A stretch of 62,873 nt of DNA from Elusimicrobiales bacterium. GTDB taxonomy: Bacteria > Elusimicrobiota > Elusimicrobia > Elusimicrobiales > UBA9959. The DNA lies in the NCBI GenBank assembly GCA_023701245.1, contig JAMPXK010000009.1, forward strand, positions 1 through 62,873, in the 5' to 3' direction. Below are positions 38,934-49,227 of this stretch, one piece after another (position 1 is the first letter of the stretch; every line of letters starts with the position of its first letter). Position numbers and translations under genes: made by a program. The notes beneath the pieces were generated by a model. The model was not told the origin of the DNA. It did not search any database and worked only from the letters and a program-made list of their open reading frames with translations.

Positions 38934-40382
38934 TTATTCCAGTATTATCCTGTAGTCTTCCCAGGTCAGCTGGGGGTCGGCCGCCAGTTTCACGGCGCGG
39001 TGCACGTTCTTCTCTATCATGCCGATCTTCTTTTTCAGCACTTCGCAGAGGATAGGGTGCGTGACCACGCGCAGGTTGCCTCCGGGGCGGCCCATGGTGA
39101 TATTGTGGATCTCGCGCTGGATCTTGATGCGGATGCTCTCGCTGGAAAGCACGCGACCCGACCCGTGGCATTCCGGGCATTCCTCGGTCAGCAGGCTCAC
39201 GGTGCTCACGCGCTTGCGCTCGCGCGTCATTTCCACCAGGCCCAGCCTGGTTATGGGCAGGATGCGGATCTTGGCCCGGTCGCGGCTTACCGCGTTCTCC
39301 AGGGCCTGCACCACCTTGTGGCGGTTGGAGGCCTTCTTCATGTCTATGAAGTCTATGACGATGATGCCGCCGATGTTGCGCAGGCGCAGCTGCCGGGCCA
39401 CTTCTCCGGCGGCCTCTATGTTGGTGGCGGTCACGGTCTCTTCCTGGGACTTGTTGCCGGTGAAGCGGCCGGTGTTCACGTCTATGGCGCAGAGCGACTC
39501 CGCCTCCTGGATGATGATGCTGCCGCCGTTGGGGAGCGGCACCTTCACCCGGCGCAGTTCGTCTATGTCCTTCTCTATATTGAAGGCCTTGAAGATAGGC
39601 GTCTTGCTTTCGTAGAACTTGATCTTATCCTTCAGGTCGGGCGAGATCTTGGCGGCCAGTTCCTGGACGTTATGGAAGTCGTCCTTGTTGTCGAGCATGT
39701 AGATGGTGGTCTCGTCGGACAGGATGTCGCGCGCCACCTGCATGGTCATATCCATGTCCTTATGCAGCAGCGCCGGGGGGCGTGAGGCGTCGTAGCGGGC
39801 CTGGATGGACTCCCACATCTTGAGCAGGTACTCCACCTCTCGCTTGAGCTCGTCCTCGGTGGCGCCCTCGGCCTCGGTGCGCACGATGCAGCCCTTGGTG
39901 CCGAGCATCTTGGAATCGGCTATCTTGCGCATGATCTCGGAAAGGCGCTTGCGCTCGGCGTCGTCCTCGATGCTCTTGGACACGCCCACGAAATCCTGGA
40001 ACGGCGTCAGCACCAGGTAGCGGCCGGGCAGGGACACGTCCATGGTCACCTTCATGCCTTTCGTGCTGATGGCGTCCTTGGTGACCTGCACCATCACTTC
40101 CTGGTCCTTCTTGAGCAGCTTGTCTATCGGCTCCTTCTGGTTGCCCAGCACGTCGGAGATGTAGATATAGGCGTTCTTGTCCAGGCCGATGTTCATGAAG
40201 GCGCTGGAGATGCCGGGCAGCACGTTCTCCACCACGGCCTTGTAGATATTGCCCACGATGTTGCCGGAGCTGCGGCGTTCCCAGAACAGTTCGGAAAGCT
40301 TGCCGTCCTCCAGTATCGCTATGCGCGTCTCCTCGAACGAGGTGTTAGCGAAAATCTCTCTCTTTACCTTTGCGTTTGCCAT
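38934..40382 (-). CDS. rng: Ribonuclease E/G family protein
   Basis: NIVGNIYKAVVENVLPGISSAFMNIGLDKNAYIYISDVLG; NTGRFTGNKSQEETVTATNIEAAGEVARQLRLRNIGGIIVIDFIDM; CPECHGSGRV. Confidence 0.96.
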   Translation of the reverse strand: MANAKVKREIFANTSFEETRIAILEDGKLSELFWERRSSGNIVGNIYKAVVENVLPGISSAFMNIGLDKNAYIYISDVLGNQKEPIDKLLKKDQEVMVQVTKDAISTKGMKVTMDVSLPGRYLVLTPFQDFVGVSKSIEDDAERKRLSEIMRKIADSKMLGTKGCIVRTEAEGATEDELKREVEYLLKMWESIQARYDASRPPALLHKDMDMTMQVARDILSDETTIYMLDNKDDFHNVQELAAKISPDLKDKIKFYESKTPIFKAFNIEKDIDELRRVKVPLPNGGSIIIQEAESLCAIDVNTGRFTGNKSQEETVTATNIEAAGEVARQLRLRNIGGIIVIDFIDMKKASNRHKVVQALENAVSRDRAKIRILPITRLGLVEMTRERKRVSTVSLLTEECPECHGSGRVLSSESIRIKIQREIHNITMGRPGGNLRVVTHPILCEVLKKKIGMIEKNVHRAVKLAADPQLTWEDYRIILE

Positions 40383-40403
40383 AAGACTCTCCTTGAACTT
40401 AAA

Positions 40404-41081
40404 TCAGAACACTTCCAATTTACCGCTGGAATCCAACCAGTACAATTCTTTCCTTACTATGCGCTTGAACGCCGGTTTGCCGCCGCTCATCAGCTCGGCC
40501 GCGGTCTCCGGTTTCACGTTGCGTCCGGGGACCAGCAGCAGGGTGACCTTCAGCAGGCCGGTGGCCGGGTCATAGGAGGCCGTCAGCACCGGGGCCCGCG
40601 CGTCGAGCGTCTTGCGCTCGCCCGACGGCTTCACTTTCTCGTACGGCAGCGTCTTGAGCGCCAGGAAGGCGTCCACCGCGGCCTGCGAAAAACCGGCCGG
40701 GAACTCCGCCTCCATGAAATACTCCGCCGCGTTCACCGCCGCTTCTATCGACGGGAAGAAAACCGGGATGCGCCTGGCCGACAGCAGGCGGAAACTTTCG
40801 TCGTCTAGAGGCTGGAGCTTCTCCAGCGCCGCCGCGGCCTGCGCGAACTCCTCCAGGTACAGGTCGGCGTATTCGCAGAGGCTTTCATGCCCCACCGAGA
40901 CCGCCGGCCCGAAAGCCATCTTGGGCACGGCGGCGCCGCCCACCTTGGCCGGCCAGAACTTCAGCCCGCAGGCGGCCGCCCGCGCGCGCAGCGCTTTTAT
41001 CTGCTCCAGGTGGCTCAAGTCCTTCGCCGGGGCCAGCCTGGCGAACTTGAGCCTGATGCGTGACTTGGGAGCTTCGTTCAT
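40404..41081 (-). CDS. Standalone DUF2344/TIGR03936-like protein
   Basis: RIRLKFARLAPAKDLSHLEQIKALRARAAACGL..PKMAFGPAVSVGHESLCEYADLYLEE; next to rng as in other genomes. Confidence 0.8.
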   Translation of the reverse strand: MNEAPKSRIRLKFARLAPAKDLSHLEQIKALRARAAACGLKFWPAKVGGAAVPKMAFGPAVSVGHESLCEYADLYLEEFAQAAAALEKLQPLDDESFRLLSARRIPVFFPSIEAAVNAAEYFMEAEFPAGFSQAAVDAFLALKTLPYEKVKPSGERKTLDARAPVLTASYDPATGLLKVTLLLVPGRNVKPETAAELMSGGKPAFKRIVRKELYWLDSSGKLEVF

Positions 41082-41082
41082 A

Positions 41083-42423
41083 TCAGACCAGCGCGTACCT
41101 CCGCGCGTAAACCGACTCGGCTATCCCCAGGGCGGCCATCGTGGCCACCAGGTTGGACCCGCCGTAGGAGAGCAGCGGCAGCGGCACGCCGGCCACCGGC
41201 GCGAACCCCAGCAGCATGCCGAAATTTATGCAGAAATAGACCAGGAACATGGCGAAGATGCCGCAGTTCACCAGGTAACCGAACCGGTCGCGCGCCAGGC
41301 GCGCCCCCTGCATCACCCGGCGCATCACCAGGACGTAAAGGCCCACCACCAGGAGCATTCCCCAGAACCCCATCTCCTCGCCCACCACGGCCAGGATGAA
41401 GTCCGTGTGCCGCTCCGGCACGAAGCCCAGGCGGGACTGGGTCCCCGAGAACACGCCGCGCCCCAGTATGCCGCCGGACCCTATGGCGATGCGCGCCTGC
41501 AGCAGGTTGTACCCCGCGCCGCGCGGGTCCGATTCAGGCGACAGGAACACTTCCAGCCGTTTCTGCTGGTAATCCTTCATCTGGTTCTTCACCAGCATCC
41601 CGGAGAAGAAGCCGAAAATAAGCACCAGGGCCGCGCCGGCGAAATAAACGCCCGTGACATTGGCGTAAAGCTTTACCGAGAGGCGCCACATCGCCCAGGC
41701 GGCCGCGCCGGCCGCGCCCACGAAGGTCAGGGCGCTCACCCAGGAATTGGACAGGTTGAAGAAGTAGGCCACCAGGGGGTTATCGAGCAGCTCGGGGTTG
41801 AGCGTTATCACGGTCCACAGCACCGGGAACAGGGCGGAAATAAAGGCGTAACCCAGGATGATGGACAGGTGGAAGATGCTGGCCCCGGCGGCGAACAGCA
41901 TGATGAGCGCCACCGGGAAGGTGATGAGGATAGCGGAGAAGTCCGGCTGCTTTATGAGCAGGAAGAAGACCGGCAGGCACAGCGCGAAAGCGCCCAGCAC
42001 GGTCTGGATCTCCCTGATCCGCCCGATGCGCTTGTCCAGAAAATTGGCCAGCGCGAGGATAAGCCCCACGCGCGCGAATTCCGACGGCTGCACGGAGAAG
42101 AAAGGCAGTCGGTACCAGGACCGGGCGCCCTTGTCCACCACGCCGAAAACAAGCACCCCGGCGAGGAAGATGAGCAGGAACCCGTACACGTACTTCCATT
42201 GGTCCTGGTAGATCTGGTAGTTCAGGCTCCAGGCCACGCCGAAAGCGATAAGCCCCAGGGGAATGGCTATGAGCTGGATCCGGATTATCCTGGCCTGCTG
42301 CGGCAGCACCGCCACCGAGGAGAAGACCGCTATGGTGCCCAGCGCCAGCAGCGCCAGCACCGCCAGGAACAGAACCCAGTCCATGCGGTTCTTCTTAAGG
42401 CCGGCCTGCGTGGTGGCTATCAC
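41083..42423 (-). CDS. rodA: Rod-shape SEDS glycosyltransferase RodA
   Basis: VQPSEFARVGLILALANFL; multi-TM; GVPLPLLSYGGSNLVATMAALGIAESVY. Confidence 0.95.
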   Translation of the reverse strand: MIATTQAGLKKNRMDWVLFLAVLALLALGTIAVFSSVAVLPQQARIIRIQLIAIPLGLIAFGVAWSLNYQIYQDQWKYVYGFLLIFLAGVLVFGVVDKGARSWYRLPFFSVQPSEFARVGLILALANFLDKRIGRIREIQTVLGAFALCLPVFFLLIKQPDFSAILITFPVALIMLFAAGASIFHLSIILGYAFISALFPVLWTVITLNPELLDNPLVAYFFNLSNSWVSALTFVGAAGAAAWAMWRLSVKLYANVTGVYFAGAALVLIFGFFSGMLVKNQMKDYQQKRLEVFLSPESDPRGAGYNLLQARIAIGSGGILGRGVFSGTQSRLGFVPERHTDFILAVVGEEMGFWGMLLVVGLYVLVMRRVMQGARLARDRFGYLVNCGIFAMFLVYFCINFGMLLGFAPVAGVPLPLLSYGGSNLVATMAALGIAESVYARRYALV

Positions 42424-44276
42424 AGCGCCCCCTTGGCCGGCGCGGCCGCGGCCGGTACCAACCTGGGCCCGGCGGGCATCGTCACTTCCGCGGGAACGGC
42501 GCGCTGTTTCTTGAGATCGTCGCGGAGGGCGGCTTCGATAACGGCCCTGGCTATGGGGCCGGCGGAGGAGGACCCGTGCTCGCCGTGCTCCACCAGGACG
42601 GCCACGGCTATCCTGGAAGGCTGGTCGCCCACGGTGGCGTACGCCACGAACCAGGCGTGGTCCTTGCCCTGGGGGTTCTGCGCCGTGCCGGTCTTGCCGT
42701 AGATCTCGGCGTTGGCTATTTTGGCGGACTGCCCGGTGCCTTCCATCACCACGCTGCGCAGCCCTTCGCGCACCAGGCGCCAGGTGGACGGCTTCAACTC
42801 CACCCGGCTGAGGGTCTGGGGCTCGCCTTTATAGATCGTCTCGCCGTCGCTGCGCACGATCCGGTCCACGTAATAAGGCCGGTGGAATTCCCCGCCGTTG
42901 GCCACCGCGGCTATCATGCCGGCGGCCTGCATCGGGGTCATCAGCGTTTCGCCCTGGCCTATGGCCAGGTTCAGCGTGTCGCCTATGAACCAGTAACTCT
43001 TCTTGGCGGCCCGGGGACTGGGACCGAACACGTTGCCCGCCTTCTCGTCGGGCAGGGCTATGCCGGAAGTCTGCCCCAGGCGGAAGGCGCGGGCGTATTT
43101 CTCTATGTTCAGGGCGCCCGCCCGCTGGCCGTTGACGTAAAAATAAACGTCGCAGGATTTAGCCAGGCCTTCGGTAAAATCAACGCTGTTGTGCCCGCGT
43201 TTCTCCCAGCACTTGAAGACGCGGCTGCCGGCGTCGTAAAAGCCGGGGCAGAACACGCGTTCCTCCGGGCGCACGCGCCCCGTCTCCAGCAGGGCCGCGC
43301 CCGTAACGATCTTGAAAATGGAGCCGGGCGGATAGGTCCCCTGCAGGGCCACGTTGAATTCCGGCAGGATCTTGCCGGCGGGCAGCCCCTCTTTTTCGGA
43401 GCCGGAAAGCACGAACATGTTCGGGTCGTAGTCCGGGGCGGAGGCGAAGGCGATCACGCGCCCGTCGCGCGGGTCCAGGGCCACCACGGCGCCTTTGCCG
43501 CTGATGGACTTGGCCAGGCCCTCCTCGGCGGCGGCCTGCGCCTTGGAATCTATCGTCAGGAAAATGTCGGCCCCCGGCACCCACTTGCGGCTCTCCAGCA
43601 CGCGGTTGAGTTTGCCCCGGGAATCCACTTCCAGGTAAATGCCGCCGTCCTTGCCCTTGAGTTCCTTCTCGTACGTCTTTTCCAGGCCGGCCTTGCCCAG
43701 GCGGGAATCCATGGAATAATTCTTGTCCTTGGACCGGGCCGCCCAGTCCCGCGTGTCCATCTTGCCTATATAGCCCACCAGGTGGCTGAGGTAGGCGCCG
43801 AAGGGATAATAGCGCCTGGCCTCCACGATGATGTCGATGCCGGGATACAGGGCCTTCAGTTCGGAGAGGGCCAGCATGATCTTGGGCGGAAGGTTCTCCG
43901 CCAGGCGCACCGGCTTTTCCCGGGAAGCGGCCTTGAAGATGGTGTTGCGCAGGGTTTCGTAGTCCGCCGCCAGCGGGCGGGCCAGCGCCCTGGCCATGCG
44001 CTCTATCTCGGTCTTGGTCCTGGCCTGGCTGGGGAAATAGATGAGGCTGAAGGAAGGCTTGCTGGTGGCCAGCGCCACGTCGTCGGAAGAGAAGATGCGG
44101 CCGCGGGGGGCCGCCTGCGAAATTATCTGCGTGCGGTTCTTTTCGGCTATCTCGCGGTAATGCGCGGCGCCCAGCACCTGCAGGTTCACCAGCCGCAGCA
44201 AAAACAGCAGGGCGGCCGCGTAGCCCAGCACCCAGACCAGTTCCAGCCGCTCCTGCGGGATCTGCCGGTCGATCAT
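42420..44276 (-). CDS. mrdA: Penicillin-binding protein 2
   Basis: APRGRIFSSDDVALATS; PGSIFKIVTGAALLETG (SxxK); YGKTGTAQNPQGKDHAWFVAYA (KTG). Confidence 0.96.
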   Translation of the reverse strand: MIDRQIPQERLELVWVLGYAAALLFLLRLVNLQVLGAAHYREIAEKNRTQIISQAAPRGRIFSSDDVALATSKPSFSLIYFPSQARTKTEIERMARALARPLAADYETLRNTIFKAASREKPVRLAENLPPKIMLALSELKALYPGIDIIVEARRYYPFGAYLSHLVGYIGKMDTRDWAARSKDKNYSMDSRLGKAGLEKTYEKELKGKDGGIYLEVDSRGKLNRVLESRKWVPGADIFLTIDSKAQAAAEEGLAKSISGKGAVVALDPRDGRVIAFASAPDYDPNMFVLSGSEKEGLPAGKILPEFNVALQGTYPPGSIFKIVTGAALLETGRVRPEERVFCPGFYDAGSRVFKCWEKRGHNSVDFTEGLAKSCDVYFYVNGQRAGALNIEKYARAFRLGQTSGIALPDEKAGNVFGPSPRAAKKSYWFIGDTLNLAIGQGETLMTPMQAAGMIAAVANGGEFHRPYYVDRIVRSDGETIYKGEPQTLSRVELKPSTWRLVREGLRSVVMEGTGQSAKIANAEIYGKTGTAQNPQGKDHAWFVAYATVGDQPSRIAVAVLVEHGEHGSSSAGPIARAVIEAALRDDLKKQRAVPAEVTMPAGPRLVPAAAAPAKGAL

Positions 44277-44752
44277 AGTATGCCGGTCCGCCGTTTCAGC
44301 CCGTAGAAGACCTGGAACAGCACCGGCACCGCCAGCGCGTTCAGGAACGGTTCCACGAGGAAAATTTTAAGACCCAGGGGATTTATCCTGGAGAACGCCA
44401 GGCTCAGGCCCTGGTAAAAGAACATGCAGACCCACGACAGGGCCAGCGCGGCCACCAGCTGGGAGAACAGCCCCGCCAGGTCGAAATGGCGCTTGAGCGT
44501 ATGCACCGCGTAGGCCATCAGCGAATAGGTCAGCGCGTAGCCGCCGAACATGTTGGCTCCCAGCATGTCGGCGTAAAGGCCCAGGAAAAAACCCCAGGCC
44601 ACGGATTTTACGGGCCCCGCGAGGATGGCCGAGCAGAGGGCGGCAGCGAACAGCAGGTTGGGCGCCAGCCCGAAGAAAGCCAGGTTCTGGGTCCACCACC
44701 AGTAGGCGGCCCCGGAAGCCAGGTAGATAAAAAGTTCCAGGATGATCGTCAT
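44273..44752 (-). CDS. mreD: Rod-shape determining protein MreD
   Basis: 159-aa multi-TM protein between mreC and mrdA; AWGFFLGLYADMLGANMFGGYAL. Confidence 0.85.
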   Translation of the reverse strand: MTIILELFIYLASGAAYWWWTQNLAFFGLAPNLLFAAALCSAILAGPVKSVAWGFFLGLYADMLGANMFGGYALTYSLMAYAVHTLKRHFDLAGLFSQLVAALALSWVCMFFYQGLSLAFSRINPLGLKIFLVEPFLNALAVPVLFQVFYGLKRRTGIL

Positions 44753-45609
44753 CTTTTTTCCGCCAGGCCGCGGCCGGCCAGGTCGCCCTGGAGGTTGCGG
44801 CGCACCACGAAGACTTCTTTGAGGGTATTGACGTCCACCGCGGGGGAAACGTCCGCGGTTATGAAATTCATGAAGGATTCGCGCGGGTAGACCTTGGTGA
44901 CCCGGCCCACGAAGATACCCGCCGGGAAGAGCACGCCGCCCGGCGAGGTGAGCAGCTCCGCCCCGGACTCCAGGGCGGCCTCTTCCGGCACGTAATTCAT
45001 CTTAAGCAGCCACGTCCCCTTGCCTTCCACCAGCGCTTCGAAACCGCCCGGCGCTATGGAGCAGACCGCGGACGCCGCGCCGTTGGTCAGGAGCAGCACT
45101 TTGGAAAATTTGGGATAGACTTCCAACACGCGCCCGGCGAGCCCCGCCCGGTCGCCCTGCATACCCAGCACGGTGTCGTTGACGGCTATACCTTCTTCGG
45201 AGCCCTTGTCGATGTAGAAGGACCCGTACCAGTCAGCGGGCGTCTTGTTCACGATGCGGGCCCAGGAGCCGGCCCAGGGCAGCGCGCGCGACAGGCGCAG
45301 CGCCGACGTGAGCCGTTCGTTCTCGGAAACCAGGGCGGAAGCGTTGCGCAGCTTCACCTCCAGGTCGCGCACCTTGTCCTTGAGGGCGCGGTTCTCCTGG
45401 TCGGTCTCCAGCAGCGCCACGAAATTGGAAGGCACGTTGCGGATGAAATGGCCGTACCTGGCCCCGTAATGCATGGAAGGGTAAAGGCTGTAGCTCGCGG
45501 CTATGCGGGCGGTGTGGGCGAATTTGGACGCGGGGAACAACAGCAGGAGGACCGAAAGGGCGGCGAAAAAAACTATGGCGTAGTTGGCTGCGTCTTTTTC
45601 TCTGCTCAT
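44749..45609 (-). CDS. mreC: Rod-shape determining protein MreC
   Basis: ENRALKDKVRDLEVKLRNASALVSENERLTSAL coiled coil; GSEEGIAVNDTVLGMQGDRAGLAGRVLEVYPKFSKVLLLTN; start taken as MSREKD. Confidence 0.9.
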   Translation of the reverse strand: MSREKDAANYAIVFFAALSVLLLLFPASKFAHTARIAASYSLYPSMHYGARYGHFIRNVPSNFVALLETDQENRALKDKVRDLEVKLRNASALVSENERLTSALRLSRALPWAGSWARIVNKTPADWYGSFYIDKGSEEGIAVNDTVLGMQGDRAGLAGRVLEVYPKFSKVLLLTNGAASAVCSIAPGGFEALVEGKGTWLLKMNYVPEEAALESGAELLTSPGGVLFPAGIFVGRVTKVYPRESFMNFITADVSPAVDVNTLKEVFVVRRNLQGDLAGRGLAEKR

Positions 45610-45662
45610 CGCCTGTCCCTGTGGGGACCCGCCTGGCAAACCGCGGCCGGCTTAGGAACCGG

Positions 45663-46709
45663 TCAGCTGCGGTATGACTTCAGGAATTCGGGCCTCTGCT
45701 GGATCTTATCCAGCTCTTCAAGATACTTCCCGCAGCCCAAGGCGACACAGCTCAAAGGATCGGCAGCCCTGTGGACGGGCAGTTCGGTCTCCTGCCGGAT
45801 GAGTTCGGGGAAACCGCGCAACAGCGAGCCCCCGCCCGCCAGCACCATCCCGCGGTCCACGAGGTCCGAGGAAAGTTCCGGCGGCGTCTCTTCCAGCACC
45901 TGCTTGATCACGTCCACTATCAGCTGGACAGGCTCCATGAGGGCCTGCCTTATCTCTTCCGAAGTCACAAGAATCGTCTTGGGCAGCCCCTTGGCCTGGT
46001 CCCTGCCCTTAACTTCGATTGTCTTTTCTTCTTTTAAAGGGAAAACCGATCCGATCTGTATCTTAACCTCTTCCGCGGTAGTTTCGCCTATGACTAAATT
46101 GTGCTTGCGCCGGAAATACTGCACTATGCAGTCGTCCATCTCGTCGCCGGCCACGTCGAGGGACTTTGCCACCACCATGCCGCCCAGGGAGATGACCGCC
46201 ACTTCCGTGGTGCCGCCGCCTATGTCGCAGATCATGCTGGCGTGCGGTTCCGAAACCGGCAGGTCCGAGCCTATGGCGGCCGCCATCGGCTCCTCTATGA
46301 GCGCCACTTCGCGCGCGCCGGCCTGCTCGGCCGATTCCTGCACCGCGCGCTTTTCCACTTCGGTAATGCCTGACGGGATGCCTATCACTATGCGGGGGTG
46401 CAGGAGGCTGCGCCTGTTGTGCACCTTGCGGATGAAATACTTTATCATCTCCTGCGTAACTTCGAAGTCGGCTATCACGCCGTTGCGCAGCGGGCGCACG
46501 GCCGTGATGCTCGAGGGGGTGCGGCCAAGCATCAGCTTGGCCTCGCTGCCCACGGCGAGCACTTTCCGTCTGTTCTTGTCTATCGCGACCACAGAAGGCT
46601 CGCGCAGCACTATACCCTTGCCCTTAACGTAGACGAGGGTGTTAGCGGTGCCGAGGTCTATCCCGATGTCGTTGGAGAACAGGCTGAAAAAGTAGTCGAA
46701 CATTCCCAT
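45663..46709 (-). CDS. mreB: Rod-shape determining protein MreB
   Basis: [51 protein letters not shown]. Confidence 0.98.
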   Translation of the reverse strand: MGMFDYFFSLFSNDIGIDLGTANTLVYVKGKGIVLREPSVVAIDKNRRKVLAVGSEAKLMLGRTPSSITAVRPLRNGVIADFEVTQEMIKYFIRKVHNRRSLLHPRIVIGIPSGITEVEKRAVQESAEQAGAREVALIEEPMAAAIGSDLPVSEPHASMICDIGGGTTEVAVISLGGMVVAKSLDVAGDEMDDCIVQYFRRKHNLVIGETTAEEVKIQIGSVFPLKEEKTIEVKGRDQAKGLPKTILVTSEEIRQALMEPVQLIVDVIKQVLEETPPELSSDLVDRGMVLAGGGSLLRGFPELIRQETELPVHRAADPLSCVALGCGKYLEELDKIQQRPEFLKSYRS

Positions 46710-46722
46710 TTATTCCTGTGGT

Positions 46723-47064
46723 TTAAACCAGTTTTACCAGAGCCGCTTCGGCGGCGTCGCCCCTGCGGGCGCCCAGCTTCAGGATGCGCGTAAAGCCGCC
46801 GGCGCGCTCTTTGTAGCGCGGCGCTATCACGTCGAACACCTTGTGATAGACGGCCTTGTCCTTGATGACGCGGCGTACTTCTATGTGCCGGCCGTTCTTG
46901 GCGTCGGCTATCACGCGCTCCACCACGCGGCGGAGTTCCTTGGCCTTCGGCAGCGTGGTCTCCACCTTCTCGTGGAGCAGCAGGCTGGAAGCCATGTTGG
47001 AGAACATCGCGCGGCGGTGAGAGCCGGTCCTGGAGAGTTTCCTTGCGCCTAAGTTTCTTATCAT
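46723..47064 (-). CDS. rplQ: 50S ribosomal protein L17
   Basis: MIRNLGARKLSRTGSHRRAMFSNMASSLLLHEKVETTLPKAKELRRVVERVI. Confidence 0.97.
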   Translation of the reverse strand: MIRNLGARKLSRTGSHRRAMFSNMASSLLLHEKVETTLPKAKELRRVVERVIADAKNGRHIEVRRVIKDKAVYHKVFDVIAPRYKERAGGFTRILKLGARRGDAAEAALVKLV

Positions 47065-47087
47065 AGCGGTTCCTTAAATGCGGCAGT

Positions 47088-48062
47088 TCAATCTATCTTC
47101 ATCCCGAGGTCGAGGCCCATTTCCTTGAGCTTTTCCTTGATCTCGTCCAGGGATTTCTGGCCGAAATTCTTGACGGCCAGGAGGTCGTCCTCCGATTTGC
47201 GGACCAGTTCGCCGATGGTGCGGATGCCCGCCACCTTCAGGCAGTTGGACGCGCGCGAGGAGAGTTCTATCATCTCCACGCCCTGTTCGAGCTTGGAGGT
47301 CATCCCGTCGGCGCCCTCTTTCTTGGCGACCTCGGTCTTGGCCGGTTCCTTGGCGGCTTCTTCGGCCGGGAGGAAGGGCATGATGGAGCGCCGCAGCAGG
47401 GCCGCGGTGTTGCTCACGGCGTCGGAGGGGCTCACGGTCCCGTCGGTCCAGACCTCGAGCACGAGCTTGTCGTAGTCGGTGCGCTGGCCCACGCGGGCGT
47501 TGTCCACGGTGTAATGCACTTTCTGCACCGGGGAGAAAATGGCGTCCATCGGGATGAACTCCATGGGGAGGTTCATGTTGCCGCGGATCTCTTCGGAGGT
47601 GCGGTAGCCGGAGCCCTTGGCGATCTCGAGTTCGGCCTCGAACTCGGCGCCGCTCTCCACGTGGGCTATCACGAGGTCCTTGTTGATGATCTCGATATTG
47701 GAGTTCTCGCGGATGTCGGAAGCTTTCACTTCCTTCTTGCCCTTCACGGAGATGAGCAGGGTCTCGGGGCCGTCGCCCTTGAGCCGCACGCGCAGCTTCT
47801 TGAGGTTCAGCACGATGTTCACCACGTCTTCCTGCACGCCGTTGATGGCGGCGTATTCGTGCCTGGCGCCCTTGATGCGCACGGCCACCACGGCCGCGCC
47901 CTCGAGGGACGACAGCAGGATGCGCCGCAGCGAGTTGCCTATGGTGTGGCCATAGCCCTTTTCATAGGGTTCGGCGATGAACTTCGCGTAGTTGTCGGTC
48001 TTGGACTTTTCGTCGACCTCGAACTTTTCGGGAATGACGAGCTGTTTAGAGAAAGTAGCCAT
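47088..48062 (-). CDS. rpoA: DNA-directed RNA polymerase subunit alpha
   Basis: GYGHTIGNSLRRILLSSLEGAAV; C-terminal domain ELSSRASNCLKVAGIRTIGELV..NFGQKSLDEIKEKLKEMGL. Confidence 0.98.
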   Translation of the reverse strand: MATFSKQLVIPEKFEVDEKSKTDNYAKFIAEPYEKGYGHTIGNSLRRILLSSLEGAAVVAVRIKGARHEYAAINGVQEDVVNIVLNLKKLRVRLKGDGPETLLISVKGKKEVKASDIRENSNIEIINKDLVIAHVESGAEFEAELEIAKGSGYRTSEEIRGNMNLPMEFIPMDAIFSPVQKVHYTVDNARVGQRTDYDKLVLEVWTDGTVSPSDAVSNTAALLRRSIMPFLPAEEAAKEPAKTEVAKKEGADGMTSKLEQGVEMIELSSRASNCLKVAGIRTIGELVRKSEDDLLAVKNFGQKSLDEIKEKLKEMGLDLGMKID

Positions 48063-48074
48063 TAAGAACCTCGC

Positions 48075-48713
48075 TTACTTGGAATAGAATTCGACGATCA
48101 TCTGCTCGTCGGCGGAGATGCTGGACTCGGCGCGGTCGGGCCAGCGCACGAGCTTGCCCTTCTTGGAACCGGCGTCCCACGACAGGAAACTGGGGCGCTG
48201 GGTCGCCTTTTCGGCGTGCTCGAGCCCCTGCTTCACAAGCACCGTCTCCGCGGTCTTAGGATTGATGGAGATCTCGTCGCCGGGCTTCAGGATGACGGAC
48301 GCGACGTCCACGCAGCGGCCGTTCACCGTGATGTGGCCGTGGTTGACCAGCTGGCGGGCCGCTTTCAGCGACACCGCGAAACCGAGCCGGCGCACGACGT
48401 TGTCGAGGCGGACTTCCAGGAAGCGCAGCAGCGCCGCGCCGGTCTGCCCCTTGTCCTTGGAGGCCTTCACGAAGAAGCGCTTGAACTGCGCCTCGGTTAT
48501 CTGGGCGCTCAGGCGGGCTATCTGCTTCTGGCGCAGGTGCTTGGCGTAATCGGACATCTTGTTGGGGCGTCCGCCGCCGCCGAAACGCTTTTCCTTTTCG
48601 GCTCTCTGCGCCTTGTCCACCTGGCAGTTGGTGTGGCACTTGGTGCCCTTGAGGAACAGTTTCTGGCTTACTTTCGTGCACTTCTTGCAGCTGGGTCCGG
48701 TATATCTCGACAT
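48075..48713 (-). CDS. rpsD: 30S ribosomal protein S4
   Basis: MSRYTGPSCKKCTKVSQKLFLKGTKCHTNC...VVRRLGFAVSLKAARQLVNHGHITVNGRCV. Confidence 0.97.
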   Translation of the reverse strand: MSRYTGPSCKKCTKVSQKLFLKGTKCHTNCQVDKAQRAEKEKRFGGGGRPNKMSDYAKHLRQKQIARLSAQITEAQFKRFFVKASKDKGQTGAALLRFLEVRLDNVVRRLGFAVSLKAARQLVNHGHITVNGRCVDVASVILKPGDEISINPKTAETVLVKQGLEHAEKATQRPSFLSWDAGSKKGKLVRWPDRAESSISADEQMIVEFYSK

Positions 48714-48742
48714 TGTAAAGGTCTCCTTCGAATTTCTGACTG

Positions 48743-49174
48743 TTACACGCGGCGGGCTTTCGGGGGCCGGCAGCCGTTGTGCGGGATCGGGGTCACGTCC
48801 TTGATGGAGACCACGTGGATGCCGCTCTGCGCGACCGCGCGGATGGCGGTCTCGCGGCCGGGGCCGGGGCCGCTGACGAAAACCATGGCCTGCCGCACGC
48901 CGTACTCGGCCGCGCGGGCCGCCGCCTTGTTGGCGGTGATCTGCGCCGCGAAGGGGGTGCCCTTCTTGGTGCCGCGGAAACCGTTGCCGCCCGAGGTGGA
49001 CCAGGCTATCACGCCGCCCTTCTCGTCGGTAAAGGTCACGATGGTGTTGTTGAAGGAGCAGTTCACGTACACGCGGGCGAACGCCACGGTGCGGAAGCGG
49101 CGCTTGGGCGCGGCTTTCTGCTCGGGTTTCTTGGCCCCTTCGGGCTGCTGCTGGTTCTTGTTCTCTTCTGCCAT
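48743..49174 (-). CDS. rpsK: 30S ribosomal protein S11
   Basis: [64 protein letters not shown]. Confidence 0.98.
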   Translation of the reverse strand: MAEENKNQQQPEGAKKPEQKAAPKRRFRTVAFARVYVNCSFNNTIVTFTDEKGGVIAWSTSGGNGFRGTKKGTPFAAQITANKAAARAAEYGVRQAMVFVSGPGPGRETAIRAVAQSGIHVVSIKDVTPIPHNGCRPPKARRV

Positions 49175-49227
49175 ATTAAATCATCCTCCGTAATTTCCCC
49201 CCTCCGCCCGGCGGAGGGGGCTGCCGG

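Noticed and set aside
42576-44306. 576-aa plus-strand ORF opposite mrdA
   Set aside because: Shadow ORF; PBP2 motifs on the minus strand are clear.
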